64,000 nt of DNA from Perilla frutescens (GCA_026008535.1 BRKX01000014.1:54485006-54549005), one strand, 5' to 3'. Positions 46,101 through 59,181 are shown, counted from the stretch's first letter. Notes: a model not told the origin generated them from the sequence alone. Program-made: numbers and translations.

Positions 46101-49100
46101 TTTACAAGATGGATTTGGTTATTTCTTTTTCTCCGTGACAAATTCTGATTGATGCTCAATGTTTTTAGGTAACATCAAAAAAATACAGTATTGAAGCCAA
46201 GAAGGAGCACTACAAGTTTGAAATGCTGAATGACTTTTTGGTGAGTCACTCTATTAGTTTCTTTTTGTTGTTACATTCTTGTACATTAACCAAGTAAATG
46301 AATAGAAGGATTTTAGCACCAATAACTCATATTCTTTGGATGTTTATTGGCCGCAGCCATGTATATCTTTCCTGTGCTGACCATCTTCTTTTTAGGTCTT
46401 ACCAAACATGGCTTCTATTACTGATATCAAAGCAGTTGCATACGATATATGTGGCATGGCTCTGACAATTAATTCTGCTTACAAGGCAAAGGTAATTTTC
46501 GGTACCTCATTTCATTTCTCATCAGCCTTCAAAAGACTAGGAAAAAGATACTTGCTATGTGGCAATTATGGCTGTATCAGAGATTTGCAGGATTGTAGCC
46601 CGATAAATATATTATTTTTCTGAAATAAAATTAAAATTTGATGAGTTGAGGTGTCTCTTGATAATAATAATCATAATCTTGTGGAGGAAAATCTTCTAAT
46701 AGAGATCCAACATTTTTATTTGCCTGGAGGATGGTAGCGATGTTGAGGGCGTTAGCCTTAACTAATCAATGTCGGGTATGGTTGGTGGTTGGTTCAAGAC
46801 AAATAATATCCAGGATCTTATTTGAAACCACTTTATGAGTACTTCTAAGTGGTTTTGAAGATGTTAACATAATTATAATCTCCTTTTTATGTCTTTTGTC
46901 ACTTGTTATAAGTAAACAAATAATCCGAATTCCCAGGTTGCTTTGACTCATGGGCCAGAGAATGTCAAACCCCAACTGAAACTAACTGATGAAAGTGGAA
47001 GCTTTTGCTTTCTGGTAAGTTCTTAAATGAGGGATTTTCCCTGTTTATGGGTTTTATATTTTAATTGTTAACAATCTTTTTTATGTGCCTATTTTATTTC
47101 ATATATTATATTGAGCCAAAGGACAAAAAAGCTATAACGTGGTCAAAAGTGCAGGTTTCATGTCTGGAATATGATTTATGTCTTTAATGTTCTTCAGGTT
47201 CCACCTGGTGGTTACCGGTTATCTGCTATTGCAGCCACACCTGAGAGTTCCCCAGAACTGCAGTTTTCTCCGCATCATATTGATGTTGTTATTAATAAGC
47301 CATTACTAGATGTCAAGTTTTATCAGGTATGAGTTGACATGTATAATATGCTTGGGAGGACTGTTCTTTTTTTCTATATATTAAATGCTTTGTAACTAAA
47401 CTTGTGTTTGCTTTCTGATGGCATTGTCCCTTTGGGTCTGTTGCATTTATCCCAGAATTTTTATTTTATTTTATTTTATGTTGACTATGAAGACTGCCTA
47501 CCTTGTAGTTGTTCAATTTTACCTTGAATGATACCTGCATTATATAATATTTTCTTAAATTATTTCTATCATTATTTCCCTGGAAAAAACTCAGGCACAA
47601 GTCAATGTTCGTGGATCTGTGGTATGCAAGGATAAATGTGGGCCTTCTATTTCTGTTAAGCTTGTGAGACTGGATGGTAAAAAGAAAGAAGAGAGGTCAA
47701 TTAATCTAACTGATCGAAGCAGCGATTTTTCCTTTTCCAATGTACTCCCTGGTAAATATAGAGTTGAGGTAATGAATTGAGACTTCAATTCCTTCTCTTT
47801 TTGAATGAGAAGCATGTTCTTGGTTCTCTGTCTCTATTTTACTCTCTTATTTCTTCCATTATTATGTCAATATGTATAGGGCGTGTGCTTTAATTCCATG
47901 GAGTTCTCGCAGTTTTGAACTGCTGGTGTTGGTTGATCATTGATGTGAAAGTTTGGCATGCTGGGTCTTTTTGTGCCCTTATCTTATCCTTTTCGTTGTT
48001 AATCTTGTAACCCACTACTTTCATATGTGAGTGCTTTACCTGTGATTCCCTGAAAAATTAACGACATTTCCATCTAAAGCAGTTGTTAACAACTGCAATT
48101 TAGACTCAATGTATCCTCTGCTCAATTATTATCGTCATTCCGGATATTGAGAGTAGCTATTGTAACGCTCTGCAGTATATAGGCGGTCCTTTTCTTCTTA
48201 GATTTTTTTATGATATGGTCCATACCAGGTCAATAACTATTCACCTGGAATCACATCCGGAGAAGATATATGGTGCTGGGAACAGAACATTATAAACGTG
48301 AATGCTGGCATGGAGGATGTTGAAGGGATTACTTTCATTCAAAAAGGTTATTGGGTTAGGATAATTTCCAGCCATGATGTGGATGCTTACTTGGTACAAG
48401 CAGACAGTTCTCGGGTGAACTTGAAAATTAAGGTCAAAATCATGTTTTGATTGTTGAAATCTTTCACCTTTTTTTTTTTTGGTGAAACCATCATTATTGT
48501 TGTTTCCAAATTGCAGAGAGGTTCCCAAAAGATTTGTGTAACATCTCCTGGTGTCCATGAACTTCATTTTATCGACTCGTGTATTTCTTTCGGGAGCTCC
48601 AGTCTAAGAGTCGATACATCAGACCTATCCGTATGATACTTAACGCAATTCCATTTTTTATATTTTGTTATATTATGTATTTCCATTTTCTTTCTTTTCT
48701 TTGTGTGGTTGGTAGTTAGAGTGAGTGGGAAGAGATGGTCGGAATGGTGACGCAATTCTCTGTTTTCTCTCCTTGGGATTAATTTTATTTTCTGTTTTGT
48801 GTGCAGCCTATTAATTTAAAGGGAGAAAAGTACCTGCTTAAAGGACATATAAACGTTGATTCGGATAAGAACTTGTCCGATGGCATACCTGTTGATATAT
48901 TTGACAATGAAGAAACATTGGTTGATAGTACTACTGCCAGAATTGTCGCCACTGAAGTTGATCCATCAGTAGCTGCAATCTATGAGTATTCTGTTTGGGC
49001 TAATTTTGGAGAACAACTAAACTTTGTCCCTCAAGATTCACGGTATGCATGTTTTGGTTTTGGTGCTTATAGTTCATCTTGATTTTTCCTGATTTTGTTA

Positions 49101-52100
49101 TTTTGAAAGTTTTTCCTATTCGGAAGTGTATCTTGCCTTTTATTATTACATACATTTTTGTGGGATTTTTTCTTTTCATGATTTGACATCTGTTCATTTG
49201 ATCTTTCAACTAGGTATCTATATATTATCTCGTTTTCATTGTTCTTTATGTTTCTTTTTCAAATTGCTGTTTATTTGCTCTTTTCAATTTTGTACCCTCA
49301 TTTTTGGTTTACATCTGCTGCAGGAATGGTATTGCAAAGAAATTATTGTTTTACCCAAGAAAACAACATGTAAGTGCTTATGCAATTCCTTTCAACTTAT
49401 ATCTTTTCCAGAAATATGTGAGTGTGTTTAAAGTTTCCATTATGTTTGTTTAGGTCTCAGTAAAACAAGATGGCTGCCAAGCTCCAATTGCTCCGTTCTC
49501 TGGTCGATTGGGATTATATATTGAAGGATCAGTTTCACCCCCACTTTCACATGTTAACATACGAGTTGTTGCTCAGGGTGACAGTCATGTTTCTCCTCTC
49601 AAGAAAGGGGATACAGCACTTGAAACTACCACAGGGACAGATGGATCATTTGGTGCAGGACCTCTCTATGATGATATAAGTTACACTGTGGATGCATCAA
49701 AGGTTTGAAATTTTGAAACCTACAATTTAGATTATGCTTATTATAACATGGTTTTGTTAGTTCATAATGGTTCTGGCAAGCACCTTGTTCTAGAGTTTAT
49801 ATTGATTATAGTCAGCAACTTCCTTGGATGAAATATGTAGTTTGTTTGTTGATTTAATATGTCTGGAATGTTTAACTGTTAACTGGGTTTTTGATCCGGA
49901 ATAATTCAGCATTCGGAGCATATTGAAGTTAGCATTTGTTGGATAGGCTATATTTCTAGGTTGGGTTCTGGGTATCCTACGATGTGCATTTTTTCTTTAC
50001 CTTCATTTTTCTTTTGGAACAAATGGACATTCCTAACTGCTCTTGTTATTTTTTTCCTGATGGGAAAATTGCATATTTTATTTGCCTTCGCCTAGGAAAT
50101 TCTGTTTCTTAATAATCAATTTCTCTTCATGTATCCATTCCGAGATGAACAAGTGAGCTGCCTTAATTTTTTTTCTTTGCTTACAAATGCAATAGCCGAT
50201 AGATATGGTTTTCAACTGAGCAGATGAAAGCAACAGTCATCTTTAGATTAAATTTCAGCAGAATATGAGAATGCATGGTTACCAACCTCTCGTTTTTCTT
50301 GATTCCTTTTTTTGCAATTATGTTTTGTTCATCAATGATTTAAACGGAAGAAAAATAATCTCTCTTTTAGCTTTAGCTATTTAAATTTGTGCAAGTATTA
50401 TATTTTGAAAACTATTGTCGAAATGCGTAGGGGAAGCATGTTTAGAGGATTCCAGTGTAGGGTGTTCTCTTCCAATCAACATTCATGATCACTGTGCTTT
50501 TCTCTTCCTTGCAGCCTGGTTATCATGTAAAACAAGTCGGACAGTATTCCTTTTCGTGTCAGAAGCTGGGTCAAATTTCTGTACGATTATATTCTAGAGA
50601 AGAGAGCAACGAGCCTTTTCCATCTGTTCTCTTGTCATTGAGTGGTGAAGATGGGTACAGGAACAATTCTGTAACTGGAGTTGGTGGAACTTTCATGTTT
50701 GATAACTTATTTCCAGGAAGTTTCTACCTCCGACCTTTATTGAAGGTACTTGTCCTAGAACGCTATTGTTACCTTTGCTGGGTGACTACTTTTCAACTTT
50801 TTTTTTTTTTTGGGTTGGATGCATTGTTACTAATTTGATATATCTGTCAGTTGCGGATCCAATTATTTTGTGCATTTCAAATCCAACTTTTCAGTCAGAA
50901 GAAATAAAAAAAAAGAAATATTCTAATATATATTGAGGTCATGTATTTCTGTCTTTGTTGCACAAACTTGTCTGTGCTCAGTCTTTGCCTAGAATAACAT
51001 GCTTCCATTTACGCTACATTGTCATCAATATATGTTAGAACTTCTGACAACTTATCCTCCACATGCGTTACTGGATATGCTTTCACATTCCTTGCAATAT
51101 GTGGTCACAATTAATGTACTGTAAGTAGTGGTGTTCCAATAATAAGACTGACACTCATTTTCCTACTTCCAGGAATATTCTTTCTCTCCTCCTGCACAGG
51201 CAATCGACCTTGGCTCAGGGGAATCAAAGGAAGTTGTCTTTCATGCTACTCGTGTTGCTTTCAGGTATCATTACCCAGAAATCTTTCTATAATATATTTC
51301 TGATGGTTGCAGTTCCCATTTTTCAAGCAATATTATGCTTCTCTGGCTTGATAGCCTTCTGTGCATATCTGGATAGTCTAAAGTCAAGTGTCTTTTAGTT
51401 GAATTTTGTCTATATTCAGTCTTTTTATATGTGATATATATGCCAATATTTCTATAAGTCTATCATTATATAGGATTCTAACACCGGACTTAAGTTAACT
51501 CATATATTTAATCTTTATTACGCTTGACCGCATCGCCTAATGCAGAGTGCTAGACAAAATTTAGGTACTCTTTGGTTAAGAGTTCTATATCTAGCCCAAC
51601 ATTATGTTATGCAATTCGGCAATAATATATGTCCCAATAGCGTCTATATTCGTGAATCTTCTGCAAGAGGTATAATCTAAAATATCTTTTTTTCCCTCCT
51701 TTTCCCAATCCACGGGGATGGGTGCTTAAACCTTTGCTCTATTGTAGGTGCTCAATAAGGTCTTTTTAATGTCCTACAAAATCTCTTAAAACCTCATTTT
51801 ATATTTATCCATGTTTCTCAAGTTTCTAAACCCCCCGACAGCTTTAAGAGGGCCATGGAACTCATTTACTTTCTCTGCAGTGCATTAGGCAAGGTAACTC
51901 TATTGTCGGGTCAACCAAAGGAAGGTGTCTCTGTTGAAGCGAGGGCTGAGTCAAAAGGCTTTTATGAAGAAACAGTAACTGATTCCTCAGGAAGTTACCG
52001 GCTGAGGGGACTCCAACCTGACACTACATATGTAATAAAAATAGCAAGGAAGAGTGAGCTTGGTGGTGCACTTATTGAGCGTGCATCTCCCAAGTCCTTA

Positions 52101-52174
52101 ACTGTTAAGGTTAGTTTGACGTATTGATTGAAATCTCAAAATCATACCGCAATGCACCCTAGACTTTTTTCCTT

Positions 52175-52273
<99 letters not shown>

Positions 52274-53446
52274 TCAGCAATTCCCCATTTAAGTATGGCC
52301 AAAGTCTCAGTCATGTAATCTCTTTAAACCTCTAGACTCTAGTATTACATATCAGTGTTTTGTGCTTATTATCATTATTTTCTTTCTTCTCTTGAATCTG
52401 AAGACTGTATATACCTGATATATGTTGTGCTAGGTTGGCAATGGAGACATCAAGGATCTAGATTTTGTGGTATTTGAACAGCCGGATACAACCATTTTAA
52501 GTGGCCATGTTGATGGAAAGGATATCAAGGGACTCCGTTCACATATCAGGGTGGAAATTAGGTCACTACCATCGAAGGCAGAGACCATCTTTCCCTTGCC
52601 AATTTCAAACTTTTTCCAGGTGAAGGACTTACCCAAGGGTAAGCACCTCATCCAGCTTCGATCCTCTATGCCATCCAGTAGTTATAAATTTGAGTCCGAG
52701 GCTGTTGAGGTCGACTTAGAGAGCCAACCGCAAATCCATGTCGGGCCATTAAGCTATAGGATTGTAGAGGACATCTACAAGCAGGTAATCTCAACTTGTT
52801 TGTGAAATTTGAAAAACATGTTGCATCTGGGAATTGACAAATTACTAATCTGCATTTGCTGAATTTTTTTTTTCATTTGTTTCTAATGAATTTGAAGTTC
52901 AGAGAATGGGCATAAATCTACATTCGCTGGTCTTGGCTTCTTTTTTTTTTTTTTTTTAATTTTAATATCGGTGGGGTTTTCCACTGATTCACCTCACAAA
53001 GGAACATTGATAATTTGAATTTATCTACCACACAAGTTGCAGTTTGTGGTGTGACTATATTACATGTTTGCAATGATGTGCATGTTTTCTGGAACTATTG
53101 CAACTCCGTTTTGGTGATGCATTGCATTATAACTTCGTATAAATGCTGATGTTAATGCTTGCATCCTTTTGATATCCTTCAGGAACTGACTCCTGCACCT
53201 GTGTATCCTCTGGTTGTCGGGGTTTCCGTGATTGCCCTGCTCATAAGCATGCCAAGGTAGCCGTGACAGTTTCAGTGCATATCTGCCATTTTAGTACATA
53301 TTTTATTCGTTGATTTTGAATTTTAATTTTTGACCTTCTGGCTTTGTAGATGGAAGGATTTATTTCAAGTTTTGGTAGGGCTATCCACCTCCGTGACTGC
53401 AAAGAAAGACGCCAAGAAGCTCTCTGTCCGAAAAAAGACCTATTGA
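40194..53446 (+). CDS. NOMO-like ER membrane protein (nodal modulator homolog, 27 exons)
   Basis: Predicted 1189-aa protein matching the plant carbohydrate-binding-like-fold protein (Arabidopsis At3g62360 type, about 1227 aa). Exons: 40194-40295, 40434-40499, 40663-40749, 41522-41578, 41680-41744, 41843-42012, 42531-42592, 42745-42828, 43120-43279, 44373-44488, 45107-45235, 46169-46240, 46396-46491, 46937-47014, 47198-47326, 47595-47768, 48229-48432, 48517-48630, 48807-49042, 49324-49369, 49454-49702, 50515-50745, 51173-51264, 51881-52109, 52434-52784, 53183-53256, 53350-53446 (3570 nt). Signal peptide at about 1-22, then a luminal chain of beta-sandwich repeats seen in phrases such as TSTGSYSFNNITPGKY, TDKEGYYKLDQV and TDSSGSYRLRGLQPDTTY. 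A single membrane helix (about 1139-1156) and a short Lys/Arg-rich cytosolic tail follow. Animal NOMO is an ER protein linked to nicalin/TMEM147 and membrane-protein biogenesis; the plant role is inferred. Confidence 0.94.
52178..52271. repeat. Compound (ATC)n/(AAT)n microsatellite in a NOMO intron
   Basis: About 14 ATC units pass directly into about 17 AAT units in the intron between exons 24 and 25. Confidence 0.95.
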
Positions 53447-53447
53447 A

Positions 53448-53450
<3 letters not shown>

Positions 53451-53490
<40 letters not shown>
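53451..53490. repeat. (TA)n microsatellite right after the NOMO stop codon
   Basis: About 20 TA units begin five bases after the TGA at 53444-53446, so the repeat should lie in the 3' UTR. Confidence 0.95.
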
Positions 53491-53492
<2 letters not shown>

Positions 53493-54164
53493 CAAGTTCA
53501 TTAAAAAGAGCCTAAAAGGTGAGTAGAAAACTAACAGAGTAGAATATGACATGAGGCACCTCTTGATAGATTCACATATGTTGGATATTTTTCAATGCTG
53601 TGAAAATGTCCTAATTTATGAGGGCAAGTAGCTAGAGCTCCCAAGGGTATTTTTGTACTTATTAACAGCGAGCTAGTATCTCTAAGTCGAGCAAAGGGTG
53701 ATAGCGAAGGCCCCGTTGGTTATAAGTTATACCGTTCTTCCCATCGGTTGGAAGTTTATGCTCTGAGGAGCTCTGATTTTGCTTTTGTAGAATGCAGATT
53801 TTGAGCTTTTTAGCGCACAGATTGAAGTTGAACTCTTTTTTTTCTTTGTTTTTAAGCAGAATGAAGTGTAGTGCCATTATTTCTTTATTCAAGAGAATAT
53901 GGACTCTGTGATGGTCTACTAAGTTTTTTTTTCCTTGTATTGATTGGTCTGTTACTTTGCAGCAATAAAGAAATGAAATTGAAGCACAAACTTTGATGAC
54001 ATTCGAAAATATTTGTATAATTAATTCCTCGATCTGGCACTGATTGTATAATTTGTATGCCAGCTTGATTCAAAGGAGCTTCAGCTCTGAATATCTTAGA
54101 AACAATCTCAACATCGATTTAAAATCCATAATACTTGAATCCTAATACGAGCTTTTCTCCTCTT

Positions 54165-54485
54165 GTTCGGACTCAGGTTGATAAATATTTGCCATGTTTG
54201 AATTCGACTCGAGAAACATTCAAAAATTAATAATCGAACCTGAACTTGAATGTTTGAAAAATTATCGTTTTAATTTATTCGAGCTCGATAAAATAAAGCT
54301 TATTCAATTTACTCATTGAAAATATTTATAATACTCATGAACATATTTGATTAAGTTTAACTCGAATATGTTCGTGAGTTGGCCAAGCCGAATATCACTC
54401 TATTCGAACTCGACTCGTTTAGAAATTGAACGAGTTTTTTTTTTTTAACCGAGCTCCGAATACATCTGTTCGTTTACAACCCTAA
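54165..54485. mobile_element. Diverged gagctcg-type hAT remnant
   Basis: Right end cgtttacaaccctaat and body motifs (gaattcgactcgag, tattcgagctcgataa, cgaactcgactcgttt) resemble the hAT copies at 15062 and 18384. The left end and target duplication are not clear. Confidence 0.55.
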
Positions 54486-54681
54486 TCATGATTATAGAAT
54501 CTAAGACGTCTCCCTTTTCACACCACTTGGGCTTCCGAGCAGTTAATTAGGCTTCATACACTCTGTGGCGGGATATATACAGCCGTGACTGTGAGTAATG
54601 AAAGGCCAACAGACAGAAAATGCCATCTTTAAAACAAGGCGTTTTGTTTCACTATTCCAACAAAACCAACCATTCAGCAAA

Positions 54682-55282
54682 ATGATCACCACTCATTCAG
54701 TTAAATTCGATGGCAAAACCATCGAAACAACTGTGACAAACGAGGCCTATGTGGCTGATGATTGGGTGCAAAGCATCAACAATTTGTTGAAGAAAGAAGG
54801 CCATACAAGAATCATCGCAATTTGCTGCAAAATTCATTCATCACCCAATCTCGTCTATGAGCAACAAAACTGCACTATTGCAGCTTTGCTTCCAAACAAA
54901 ATGTCTCTCACTTCAACTTCTGCACATGGATTCAATTCCAAACTCTATAAAGGATTTCATGAGTGATTCCAATACTACATTTGTTGGCATAGATGTTCAA
55001 GCCAACTCCCAGAAACTACTCAAAGAATACGCGATACGTGTGAGCCGTGTAGTCGACCTACATTTCTTGGCAAAGAGATGGTTTCCGATGAGCTATAAAC
55101 ATAGGCCTAGTATGAGAGCTCTAGCTTATGGGATTGCTGGATTTTCCATGAGAAAATGCGGAAACAATGGTCGTATCAACGGAGACTGGGAATCGAGAGT
55201 TCTTGATACCGAGCTGCTCGAGCAAGCCTCCGTTGATGCCTACACATCTTATGCCATTGCTCACTACTTGCTTAAAGATTAG
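54682..55282 (+). pseudogene. Broken WRN-like 3'-5' exonuclease copy
   Basis: The first frame (start 54682, or 54598 in the same frame) reads MITTHSVKFDGKTIETTVT, the usual N-terminus of plant Werner-exonuclease-like proteins. The homology moves to another frame near 54855-54870 and continues as NKTALLQLCFQTKCLSLQLL, then TTFVGIDVQANSQKLLKEYA, RALAYGIAGFSM, and ends VDAYTSYAIAHYLL at 55282. A single-base indel is the simplest cause. The exonuclease motif I that should read like GLDIEW is IAICCKIH, so the catalytic Asp and Glu are gone. The motif III Tyr is Gln (QASVDAY). The family uses DEDDy metal-ion catalysis, so even a repaired copy would be inactive. A TATA-like atatata lies at about 54574. 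It could be a silent pseudogene or an expressed non-catalytic relative with a base-call error. Confidence 0.8.
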
Positions 55283-55321
55283 AGCTCTATGTAGTATAGT
55301 ATGATTGCATTTTTATTTTTT

Positions 55322-55752
55322 GAGTAAATTTCATATTACTCCCTTGTGTTTTTCCGAAAAAAAAAAACTCCTATGTATGTTATGTATAATTCATCAAAAA
55401 GCCCAGTTTTGAAAAAGTGAATTACATTTGTTAAAAAAGAGTGCATGGTTCTTATTTTTACTTTTTAAATAGTAGTTTGACCAAATACTATAATTTTTAA
55501 ATAATATAAAATATATTTATATGTAAAAATATTACATAACATAGGAAGTTATCAAAATAGCTAAAAAGTAGCAATATAATCAAATACTAAAATTTTTGAA
55601 TGATATAAAATATATTTATCTATAACAAAAATTATAAAAAAACACAAATTCTACTATCTATTTTCAAAAGTGTAACTCACTTTTTCGAAAATGGGATTTT
55701 TTAGACTTTTTATTTTTCAAGAAAACACAGGTGAGTAATATGAAATTTGCCC
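55322..55752. mobile_element. Mutator-type MITE, relative of 21706-22244
   Basis: Ends gagtaaatttcatattactc and gagtaatatgaaatttgccc are inverted. The body shares ttcatcaaaaagccc, gaccaaatactataattttt and similar blocks with the element at 21706. The flanks ttatttttt and ttattttgt may be a 9-bp duplication with one mismatch. It lies 40 bp past the exonuclease pseudogene stop. Confidence 0.8.
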
Positions 55753-55888
55753 TTATTTTGTTATACTAATGTTGCAAGCACATGAAAATGAATGAAAAAC
55801 GTTTATGTTAACCAAGCACAAGCAGCAGTCAAGCATGGTGTTTGAGAAAATTAAGTTAATAGTGCAGATACATACTTGCATCTCCATC

Positions 55889-58433
55889 TCAGAGGCCTTT
55901 CTCGAGCATGGCACGGACTCGGATAGGCAATCCGTAGAGGCGGATGAAGCCGGCAGCATCTGCTTGATTGTAGATGCTCCCGCTCTCGAACGAGGAGATG
56001 TCTTGCCTGTAGAGACTGTTGGGGCTTTCTCTGCCTGTGACTGTGACAGACCCTTTGTAGAGCTTGAGAGTCACGAACCCAGTGGTGCTCTTCGTCACTT
56101 CCTTCATGAACGCATCTATGGACTCACGAAGTGGGTCGAACCACCTACCTGCATATACTAGCTCGGCATACTTCAATGCTAGAGAGTCCTTAGTTTGGAT
56201 GGTTTCACGGTCCAGTGTTAGAGACTCTAGTTCTTGTGCTGCACTGAAGAGGATAGTCCCCCCTGGAGTTTCGTACACACCGCGGCTTTTCATGCCTACG
56301 AGCCGATTCTCTACCATATCCACACGGCCGATCCCATGCTTCCCACCAATCTCATTGAGCAGTGCGAGTAGAGAAGCAGGGGAGAGCTCTTTTCCGTTTA
56401 CTGAAACAGGGAGGCCTTTAACTATGGCAATTTTCACATACCTGCATGCATGGTAGCTGCAAGGATAAGTATGTGTATGATATGTAGCATCGAAGGGGAA
56501 ACGAGACGAGGAAATCGGAGTTTACTCTGGTTCATCGGGTGCCTCTTTCGGATCAACAGTCATCATGTACATATCCTCCTTCGGCTCGTTGGCCGGGTCC
56601 TCCAAAATGTCTCCCTTCAGTTTAGATATTAGAAACCATGATCACAGCCACAGAAAATGTAGGAAGTTCAACCACAGATAACTCTCTTGTTAAAGCATGT
56701 GCATATTTGTGATATGAAGTGGAGTATTTTAGAGCATTGAAACAGAAGAATTTCAGAAAAGTTTACTTTCATGACTAGAGGAGACCACAGAATGAATTAC
56801 ACCATTGCAGAGAAGAGAAGAGAGCTAATGAATTACCTCATGACTGAGATGCCACAGATTCCTATCTCTGCTGTAGATTGATTTCTTGGTCACAGGAACA
56901 GGCACATTGTGCTTCATTGCATATTCGATTGCATCTTCTCTTCCGGTTATTTCCCATTCCCTCCACGGAACAACAACAGTGAGTTCGGGATTGAGAGCAA
57001 AGAAAGTGAGCTCAAAGCGGACCTGCAACACAGAAGAAGGCTAAACCAAAACTGCACAAACGAATTGGAAGTTGACCGTCTCAAGAAATTATAAGCATAC
57101 CTGATCATTTCCTTTCCCGGTACATCCGTGAGCAACAGCATCAGCTCCAACCTCTTTGGCAACATCAACCATAGCCTGCATTTTCAATGCATTTTTTTGA
57201 CTGATTAAAACATCAATGGCCTAAAATTTGAAGCTAAAATCTTATCAAAGATAAACATGTCCCAAGGAGGAAGCATAACTATTTTGAAACTCGGGGATAA
57301 AACATCTTCTTATACCAAGGAAGTCATCAGATACAAAGACTAAAACTCATTCTTGATTTTAATAATTATACTGCACCTTAGCAATAACCGGACGAGCCAT
57401 TGAAGTCCCGAGCAAGTACTTCCTCTCATAGATAGCACCAGCTCGCAAGCATGGAAATATAAAATCTCTGACAAATTCTTCCTGGAGATCCTTCACCACT
57501 AGTTGACATGCTCCACTAGCCTTCGCCTTTTGTTCTAAACCTTCCAATTCTTGTACACCCTATGGAAAACCAGATTCAATCAAAGACATAGGCAAGACAA
57601 ACCACAACAAACTATCGCTATCTGCCTCTTTTTAGTTTTTTCTTTGGAATTATTGGTTACAACAAAAACAATGCTTTTGCTGCCTCAATCAAAGTATTAC
57701 AATTAAAGGTATTCAATTTAGTATGATGTGGTGCAGTTTGTTCAGATAGATTTTCACATACTTGGCCAACATCTGCAGTGAAGCAAACAACCTCACAGCC
57801 ATAGTTTTCCCTGCAACAGACAAATCAGTAAACCAAGAGAAAAACACCTCGAAACAATGTGTTGTAATGCAGGAGAGGAAGCATATTCCGTGAGAAATTA
57901 CAGCACTGAGTTATGCCATCATCTATCGTTCTACTAAGTTTAAACACAATCTTAGACATGTTGAACTGGAGGCAACTATAGATGATCAGACAATGCAATA
58001 TCATCAACCAATAATAAAAAAGCTTTCAATTCAACAAAGCAGTATAAAGGTAGACCAATCCAGGAATCAGGTAAAATTGACTTAGAAGCAAATACCATCT
58101 TTAATCATGCATATGATTTAGACAACACGGTTGAGTCGAATAGGATTTTGATTATGAAACAAGATGATGTCCATTCTCCCACAACCAAGGCAAGGCGAAT
58201 ACAGAACATGTCCACTAAACCACTTGAAAATGCTAATGAACAGAACCATCAATTGGTAATCATTCATTTACAGGAAGAGAAAGCAATTAAAGATGAATAA
58301 ACTCCATTTAAGTATGCAGAGAAAGAGAGAGAGCAACACACCTAAGCCAAGGAACAATCACAGAGGTATCCAAACCTCCACTGTAGGCCAACACTACTTT
58401 GTTCAATTTCTTTCTCAGCACATTTCCATCCAT
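55889..58433 (-). CDS. Argininosuccinate synthase (7 coding exons, 5' UTR exon upstream)
   Basis: From the AUG at 58433 the product is 408 aa, close to the whole catalytic enzyme (human enzyme 412 aa). Coding exons: 58342-58433, 57762-57810, 57377-57559, 57101-57175, 56837-57022, 56526-56614, 55889-56441 (1227 nt). It joins citrulline and aspartate using ATP, the penultimate step of arginine synthesis. The PP-loop is seen as [12 protein letters not shown] near the N-terminus. Other family blocks are [61 protein letters not shown] and [23 protein letters not shown], all intact. Plant enzymes are plastid proteins with transit peptides, yet this AUG leaves none. Exon 1 (58988 to about 59155) is spliced to 58451 and is open in frame but lacks AUG. 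See the separate entry for the possible N-terminal extension. Confidence 0.93.
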
Positions 58434-58810
58434 TGCCTCCTTTTCAGTTACCTAAAACGGCTACGATATCTGCATCCAATAGAATCACACAGTGTGCAAG
58501 GCATTTCCAGAAAGCATATGCATAATTGCATATGAATATGCACTTATTCATAAAAACAAAGAATCACCTACATCTTCATCTTCAACCAACACAGAGACGT
58601 TTACAAATTTGTACTCAGCAACATCATACACACGTTACGAATCAAATTAGAAAATCAGCTGGCTTGTCTTAAACATCTGGATTTAATGAGTATAAAAAAC
58701 CATAGCATACGAGAGAAATTCATCATCGTGTGATTCAAATTCATTCAATGCTTTCTAAGTCGAGCAAATGAGAATGTAACCGCATCACTAAAGAAAAAGA
58801 AAAAAACGCA

Positions 58811-58844
<34 letters not shown>

Positions 58845-59080
58845 CGCCATACATAATAAACAGAAAAAAAAAAAAGGAATCATCATTCATCATCACCATC
58901 AGCAGCAGCAATAATTAACATGCTAAGTAAAACTGTAAACGTAGTAAGAAATATTGATTTGATGTGAATGAATGGCGGATTGATTACCGATGAAGGAGCG
59001 AGAAAGTGACGGCGGCGGAGAGGTAGAGAGAGAGCGAAGAAGAGAGAGAGAGAGAGTGAGCAAGTCAAAGTAGGAGTCAG
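58434..59080 (-). other. AUG-less in-frame extension of argininosuccinate synthase (possible CUG-started transit peptide)
   Basis: The leader exon (lower edge 58988, donor TCATCG/gtaatc) joins exon 2 at 58451 (ttttag/GTAACTGAAAAG) with the frame kept: the join reads APSS then [10 protein letters not shown]. From a CTG at 59080 the leader translates to LTPTLTCSLSLSLFFALSLP, then LRRRHFLAPSS. That is Ser/Leu-rich with an Arg cluster and few acids, like a plastid transit peptide. It would add 37 residues to the AUG product. CTG has G at -3 and A at +4. No AUG occurs in this frame in the exon. Translation from CTG is inference. Confidence 0.4.
58816..58842. repeat. (CA)n microsatellite in the first intron of argininosuccinate synthase
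   Basis: About 13 CA units, followed by a poly-A stretch at about 58862-58876. Confidence 0.9.
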
Positions 59081-59181
59081 CTCAGCTGTAGCTATAGCCT
59101 TGTAGAGAGAGAGAGTATCTATTTATTAATCCATTATTATGAAATAATTAGATATTAAATATGAAATCTGTGATGTGGCCC

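Noticed and set aside
59066..59068. TTG-started frame MTCSLSLS as an annotated CDS start for argininosuccinate synthase
   Set aside because: TTG is a poor eukaryotic start. The in-frame CTG at 59080 has a better context, so I record the extension as tentative and keep the AUG at 58433 as the main start.
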